NCBI GenBank assembly: GCA_036245805.1
Contig: BTRK01000001.1
Span: 8,928,001 to 8,992,000 of the forward strand
DNA length: 64,000 bases
From: Pristionchus mayeri
Taxonomy: Eukaryota; Nematoda; Chromadorea; Rhabditida; Neodiplogasteridae
Reading direction: 5' to 3'
In this document: positions 59,043-64,000 of the stretch, piece after piece
Position numbering within the stretch: position 1 is the first letter of the stretch
Layout of the letters: each line of letters starts with the position of its first letter
Program-made: the position numbers and the translations under genes
The notes under the pieces: generated by a model
What the model was told of the DNA's origin: nothing
What the model saw: only the letters and a program-made list of their open reading frames with translations
Database searches by the model: none

Positions 59043-59675
59043 CTTGAATAAGTGGAAGGCCTCGAACTGGGGGGGGGGTGACAAAAGCCCAACCGACAAA
59101 AGCCCAACGGATCACCATTCGCTGGATATTTGAGAATACATCTTGGGAGTTGTTTCATTGTTACTAGTATGTTCTACACTACATCACTCTGATTAGATCC
59201 TTAAGCTAGGCGATCTCGAGTTTCACTCTATATCGACGTATAGGTGTTCATGGTCTAAAAATGCAAATTTATGTGAAAAATCATGGTTAGATAAACATCG
59301 AATAAGCTAACAAATCGATATCCGTATTACTTGGATAGAGTGATTTCTAGGGTACTAGAATATCGATTGGTTACGGTATTTGGTGCTTATCTAGCCATGA
59401 TTTTCTGATGAATTTCTCAAATTTGGACCATGAACCTATACGGTGACTGAGAGTTAAACTCAAGACCGAATTGTTAGAGGGTTTAATCAGGGTGATGTAG
59501 TGTAGCACATACTAGTAACAATTACACAACTCCCCAGATGCTAGCTCAATTATCCAGCGAATGGTGATCCGTTGGGCTTTTGTCACCCCCCCCCCCCACC
59601 TCGAACTGGATGCTCTTGCTCTTCTCCTTCAGCAGATTCATCATCAGCTTCAGGTTGACCGGGTTAAAGATGTGC
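59043..59675 (-). pseudogene. mop-25: Mo25-like exon split by an inserted element
   Basis: The exon starts after TTTTGCAG at 59675 and reads [20 protein letters not shown], then IQFE, on the minus strand. At 59599 it is interrupted by a 528-bp palindromic element. It resumes at 59070 with FEAFHLFK and an AAG/GTGGG donor at 59043. The 11 bases CCTCGAACTGG are present on both sides of the insert. Without the insert the exon would match those at 19698-19783 and 33893-33986. Confidence 0.85.
59071..59598. mobile_element. 528-bp palindromic element inside a Mo25 exon, 11-bp target duplication
   Basis: The ends are a G run plus TGACAAAAGCCCAAC on the left and GTTGGGCTTTTGTCA plus a C run on the right. 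The end motif GACAAAAGCCCAAC occurs twice in tandem at the left. The halves pair along the length, for example 'GGATCACCATTCGCTGGATA' near 59109 with its complement near 59556. Flanking CCTCGAACTGG repeats at 59060-59070 and 59599-59609 are the target duplication. The length of 9-11 bp fits Mutator-like elements (inference). There is no transposase. Confidence 0.85.
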
Positions 59676-59910
59676 CTGCAAAAGGAGGGGCATTCAGGCA
59701 ATAAGTCAGATGGGAATTGCTTGTACAATTCAGATACCTCTTCAATGTGGAAACAAGATCATTTTACGCCCGCTGTTACCACAATAACTTAGTAGAATTA
59801 CAACCAAACAATTATGAAATTTAGAGGTTACAGTAGGTCAGAACGGAGTATTGAAGAACCGATTCATAATTTGTCTTTAGATCTGTGTGAAACCCCAAAG
59901 GTGCACTTAA

Positions 59911-61796
59911 GATACATTCCACGAGAAAACGTAACAACTCCCGGATGACTTTTTTGCAACCCCCCTCAATATCTCGCTGGTGAACTCCCCATACCGAGTG
60001 CTGATATTTGGCCCAATATGAAGGGCTCTGGTGCACTTTCCGAAAAACGCCAGACCAGGCAAAAAAAAATCGAAAATTTTAGTTTTTTGAAAAGTAAGAT
60101 ATTATAGATTTTTCAGGATTACTTTTCGATGAAAATAACGAGAAACATACTTTGAATGCGATCAGATGCCGATAAAGAGTCGAAAACGTCGATTTTCGAT
60201 GATTTTTGGCCGTCCTGAAAATTTTTTCAATCAGTACCAAAAGTAACTGCATTTTCGTATTCTGCGTGAGAAACTACGTATAAAATCTGAATTTGACGAA
60301 ATTTATTCCATGCGCTCTGAAGTTATGGTTTCCAGAATAAGGCTAACTTATGAATAGCTCTGAGCAAATCCATCACATCTCTAAATCATGCCGAATGGGC
60401 TCTTTTTCGCACCGAAACTTATTTTTATATCGAATCAAACAATTTGATATCATTGTCAGACAATTTGAAGTCTTCATTTTGAAATTTTCATTTTTGGAAA
60501 TTCCGAATTTCTCTCATTTCACCAAGTGCGGTTTTTTATTCACCAAAATCAGGTTTCCAATCATCCGAAATGCCTCATTTTGGCATGTACTCATTTATCA
60601 TGCTTAGTTACATTGTTGTTATGCATTGCACGCTCAATTGCACGCGCTAATGATTTGAAATATCGTGAAAATGCGATTTTTTTCGAAATTTTTGAAATTT
60701 TGAGTGTTTGAGGCTCTCCCAGATTGCTATTTAAAGTTCAACTACATTATATTTCGCTCAGGATTACTATATCTAACCGATATAATGATTTCCAGTTGAT
60801 TTGGCAGCCATATGGAGAAATTTTTTTTTCGAAAATTTTGATCCACCTCGAAACCAGTGAAAAAACTTTTTTCGCCAGATGGCTCCCAAACCAACTGGAA
60901 ATCATTATATGGGTTAGATATAGTAATTCTGAGCGAAATGTAATGCAGTTTAACTTCAAATAGCAATCTGGGAGAGCCTCAAACTCTCAAAATTTCGAAA
61001 AAAATCGCATTTTCACGGGATTTCCAACCATTAGAGCGTGCAATTGAGCGTGCAATACATAAAAACGATGTAAATAAGCATGAGAAATGAGTATATGGTA
61101 AAATGAGGCATTTCGGATGATTGGAAACCTGATTTTGGTGGAAAAAACCGCTCTTGGTGAAATGAGAGAAATTCGGAATTTCCAAAAATGAAAATTTCAA
61201 AATGAAGACTTCAAATTGTCTGACAATGATATCAAATTGTTTGATTCGATATAAAAATAAGATTCGGTGCGAAAAAGAGCCCATTCGGCATGATTTGGAG
61301 ATAGTGTGATGAATTTGCTCAAAGAGCTAGTCGTAAGTTATCCTTATTCTGGACACCATAACTCCAGAGCGCATGGATAAAATTTCGTCAAATTCTGATT
61401 TTAAACGAAGTTTCTCACGCAGAATCCGAAAATGCAGTTAGTTTTGGTAGACTGTTTGCTGGTTGAAAAAATTTTCAGGACGGCCAAAAATCGTCGAAAA
61501 TCGACGTTTTCGACTCTTTATCGGCATCTGATCGCATTCAAAGTATGTTTTTCGTTATTCTCATCGATAAGTAATCCTGAAAAACCTATAATATCTTACT
61601 TTTCAAAAAATTGAAATTTCCGATTTTTTTGGGCCTGGTCTGGCGTTTTTCTGAAAGTGCACCAGAGCCCTTCATATTGGGCCAAATATCAGTACTCGGT
61701 ATCGGGACTTCACCAGCGAGATATTGAGAGGGGTTACAAAAACATCATCCGTCGACCCCCCCCCCCCAAAAGGTACGTTTTCTCGTGGAATGTCTC
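59911..61796. mobile_element. 1.9-kb full-length hairpin element, TTAA target
   Basis: TTAA flanks both ends (59907-59910, 61797-61800). The left end reads GATACATTCCACGAGAAAAC and the right end is its near-complement, GTTTTCTCGTGGAATGTCTC. Pairing continues inward: 'GGGCTCTGGTGCACTTTC' near 60025 with its complement near 61660, and 'CGATTTTCGATGATTTTTGG' near 60189 with its complement near 61485. At the centre, 60724-60966, both strands show near-identical frames because it is self-complementary. It carries no transposase and is non-autonomous. Confidence 0.75.
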
Positions 61797-61944
61797 TTAA
61801 AAATGCGCCAACAAATCTTCCAGTATAATTTGTCTAATAACCAAGTCCAACCAAGTTGTAATGTTTTCGAATTAGGGTTAGCTATGCCTTGAATCAATCT
61901 ACAGAACAATCCGTTCTCCTCTCTCATCACTACGTCACTCTCAC

Positions 61945-62484
61945 CTGCAAATTCTGCTGCTCCGGGGGCGAGGGAACAGCCGCGACGCCCGATCGAACGC
62001 ACTCGCAGATCTGCTCCAGTATGAAACATTCGAACATGATTACGGTAGTGATCTAGCTGTCCTCATAATCAACAATATCCCACTTTGCCTCCAGTATATC
62101 CTAGCCAACAAGAATTCCAATTTGCAAAACATATTCTTGCAAGCAATGCAATTTTTATATGTTTCGATAAAAGTTGTGATCCAATTGCTTCTTCCAAAAC
62201 CATCACCAAAATAACGAATCGTTGAAGCACAAAATAACTGATGCCTAAAAATAAAATTGATCAATTTCGATAACTTTCGCAACTGCTTTGAATATTTTTT
62301 ACCGCGCGGTCCATCACGCGATTGCTATTTTCGAGTTATACCTTCTATGTAAAATCAATGAAACTTAAAACAAAATGCAAAAAATAGAATTTCTTGCTTG
62401 TCCTCTTTTCCTGCTCTCATCTGGCCATCAGTTTCTCTACAGCAGCCGCAGCTTCGGCTCCGCTCGCAGACCGACTGTCACCGG
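61945..62484 (-). pseudogene. cyh-1: Cyclin H-like fragment, copy F
   Basis: Exon g is 62421-62484 (SASGAEAAAAVEKLMAR) and exon h is 61945-62020 (LEQICECVRSGVAAVPSP, then PEQQNLQ). Both reading frames are open, but splicing is broken. The g donor is ATGAG in place of GTGAG, the same change as in copy C, and the h acceptor is TTTCAT in place of TTTCAG. Exon f and everything upstream are replaced by unrelated DNA from about 62535 onward; exon i is absent. Confidence 0.75.
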
Positions 62485-62515
62485 CTGGAAAATATGATTA
62501 ATAATAATTTAAATT

Positions 62516-63370
62516 TTAGGAAGTCAGAATCTTACATGAGTGCGCAGTGGAAGCACACTGATTGGACGTGGAAAGGGGAGAAGTGATGAATTGAGACCCT
62601 GGTTTGATGATTGGAGCGGGGCCTGAATGCAGGGAAGGCGATGAGTGAGATGCGCTTTCGCTTGGGTGAACGCGCATGGACGTTTGAATCGCGGGGAGAG
62701 GCGCGCGAGACTCGTGAGAAGCGTTGTTGACTGAGGCGGTGGATGGGGAAGGGGCTTGGGCAAAGAGCCTTTTGAAGCGGGCGATTGAGCCATAGAAGGC
62801 GGAGTAATACCTGTCATTTTTCTGCTTCAGGACAAGCGAAAGACTCACGTGCACAGTGGCGCATTCCTCGTGTGTACTGCTAGAGTTTCGTGCGCTCTTG
62901 CGCGTGATGTGATGATTGCCGGAGTGCATGTATTCCTGACTGAAATCAAGGAGGATGCACTCGGCGTTAACGAATGCGAGGTCCGCTTTGGGTGACAGTG
63001 ACACAATTTCGTCACGTGAGATAGTGGTCAGGAATGTGGTGGTAACCTGATCGATGATTTCGAAATGGGTTTTGAGATTGTGCCACAGTGAATCGACAGG
63101 TGACTCCATTTTGCAATGACGAAAATGGGGGTTGCGAACGAGTGAACGGGGAAAAGTGGATGGAAAATGGTTTTGGAAGTGATCGAAAGTGGTTTGCAAG
63201 TGAGCAAAAGTGCTTTGACTGCTTTTGGGGAGTGGTTCAGTGATTGAAAGTTGATTGCCACGCGGACGTTTTAGCTCTTGGGTTCGAATTGAGTGGTCGA
63301 TTGCACCAAGGACCCAAGGAACTGGATCTGACCCACGGAACTGGGATACGGTAGGGTTACGGTGCCTCAT
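62516..63370 (-). CDS. Uncertain 284-codon open frame, family not recognised
   Basis: This is the longest uninterrupted frame in the window. An inner ATG at 63109 (MESPVDSLWHNLKTHFEIID) is a more natural start, because upstream sequence near 63307-63350 is a dispersed repeat also found near 41176 and 47510. That repeat lies inside the N-terminal part if the first ATG is used. The last few codons (KILTS) come from cyclin H f-g intron sequence, so the true end is doubtful. It has a Ser/Thr/His/Pro-rich C-terminal third and no visible signal peptide or membrane helix. Base composition is more GC-rich than its surroundings. It may be part of an unknown gene or a transposon-derived gag-like fragment, and I assign no function. 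Confidence 0.3.
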   Translation of the reverse strand: MRHRNPTVSQFRGSDPVPWVLGAIDHSIRTQELKRPRGNQLSITEPLPKSSQSTFAHLQTTFDHFQNHFPSTFPRSLVRNPHFRHCKMESPVDSLWHNLKTHFEIIDQVTTTFLTTISRDEIVSLSPKADLAFVNAECILLDFSQEYMHSGNHHITRKSARNSSSTHEECATVHVSLSLVLKQKNDRYYSAFYGSIARFKRLFAQAPSPSTASVNNASHESRAPLPAIQTSMRVHPSESASHSSPSLHSGPAPIIKPGSQFITSPLSTSNQCASTAHSCKILTS

Positions 63371-63509
63371 ACAGATATCAATGTGACAATTCCCAAGCTG
63401 CAGGATCGACTTCCGACGGAGATATGCTCCGTTGCCGTTTTGTCGTTAGCCTTTTTGTCATGCCCCACGGACGAACAGACTCACAGACAGACGCTACGAT
63501 ATTTTTTCC

Positions 63510-64000
63510 TATAGGAATTATTAGACCGATTGTTTCCTAACAACTAACATCAAGAAGACTCAAGAATCGTTGTCTCCACAGTGAACAATGAATTAGCCCA
63601 GTATTTTTAAAATAATTTTTCAACCGAAGAACCTATGTCCACCAGTTTGAGAAGCACGAGCAGTCTTTCAGACACTGCCGTAGAAATAATGCACATGCTC
63701 TCAATAAGATTCAAAACATACACATTTCAACTGTCTCGTCCAGTTTCTAAACTTCAATATCCTTCCTATGATCTCGGCTTTGTATCTTTCATCGATATTC
63801 TTGCTCTATGCATCCGTACGTCCTCCAGTGAAAGCAACAAGCGCGTATTGTAGGAATTCCGCCACCATCATCTTGAGCTTCGTGATCAGCAATGAAGTAA
63901 TTCATTAATATACCAATGAAGTAATTCATTAATATATCAATTTAATATTTCCAAACTGTTATTGTAATTCATCGCCGCTGAAACTGCATTCAAATTGGGT
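63510..64000. repeat. Diverged third copy of a palindrome-arm segment
   Basis: It matches 35400-36130 (and its mirror) with many differences. Shared landmarks are 'CAAGAATCGTT', 'GTGAACAATGAATT', 'CACTGCCGTA', 'CTTCAATATCCTTCCTA', 'GGAATTCCGCCACCATC', 'AGCTTCGTGATCAG' and 'TTCCAAACTGTTATTGTAAT'. A local duplication 'CAATGAAGTAATTCATTAAT' occurs near 63890-63930. The window ends inside the match. Confidence 0.8.

Noticed and set aside
60724..60966. Similar open frames on both strands
   Set aside because: The segment is the centre of a palindromic element, so both strands give the same peptide by symmetry.

Overview
The window looks like nuclear DNA of a nematode, most likely Caenorhabditis or a close relative. 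Three things point there: splice acceptors of the TTTTCAG type with GTGAG donors around recognisable exons, the very frequent TACGGTA/TACCGTA motif, and the exons themselves, which resemble worm cyclin H and Mo25. There are no bacterial-style genes or operons. I found no complete protein-coding gene that I would call functional. The window is a repeat-rich, heavily rearranged block, of the sort expected on a nematode chromosome arm (inference).

Layout. (1) About 1-17 kb is a degenerate, GA/CT-rich compound tandem array. One module of roughly 300-550 bp (M1) and one of roughly 1 kb (M2) alternate, interrupted by small terminal-inverted-repeat (TIR) elements and a 1-kb hairpin element. (2) 19.3-31 kb, minus strand, holds one decayed Mo25 copy and three partial tandem copies of cyclin H. 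A broken mariner (24378-25617) lies in a cyclin H intron and a 1.9-kb palindromic element in another. (3) 31.7-33.0 kb holds a 126-bp minisatellite inside a possible Helitron-like element. (4) 32476-56240 is a giant inverted repeat: two arms of 11,234 bp (32476-43709 and 45007-56240) around a 1,297-bp spacer. Every position compared obeys x + y = 88716, and all open frames in one arm recur unchanged in the other. Each arm carries a partial cyclin H copy with its true C-terminus, a second cyclin H scrap, several Mo25 exons and two hairpin elements. (5) 56.2-64 kb holds further Mo25 and cyclin H exons on the minus strand, one Mo25 exon split by a palindromic element with an 11-bp target duplication, two large hairpin elements, a tRNA-like sequence, one unexplained 855-nt open frame, and a diverged third copy of a segment found in the arms.

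How the parts relate. In their families, cyclin H is the regulatory subunit of CDK7 (the CDK-activating kinase, also in TFIIH), and Mo25/CAB39 is the scaffold of the LKB1-STRAD kinase complex. Here both occur as exon sets that have been duplicated together many times, truncated, inverted, fused and invaded by transposons. Introns between exons are kept, so the copies arose by DNA-level segmental duplication, not by reverse transcription. The main points of interest are the huge near-perfect palindrome, the repeated co-amplification of the two gene fragments, and the many hairpin elements that could give double-stranded RNA if transcribed.
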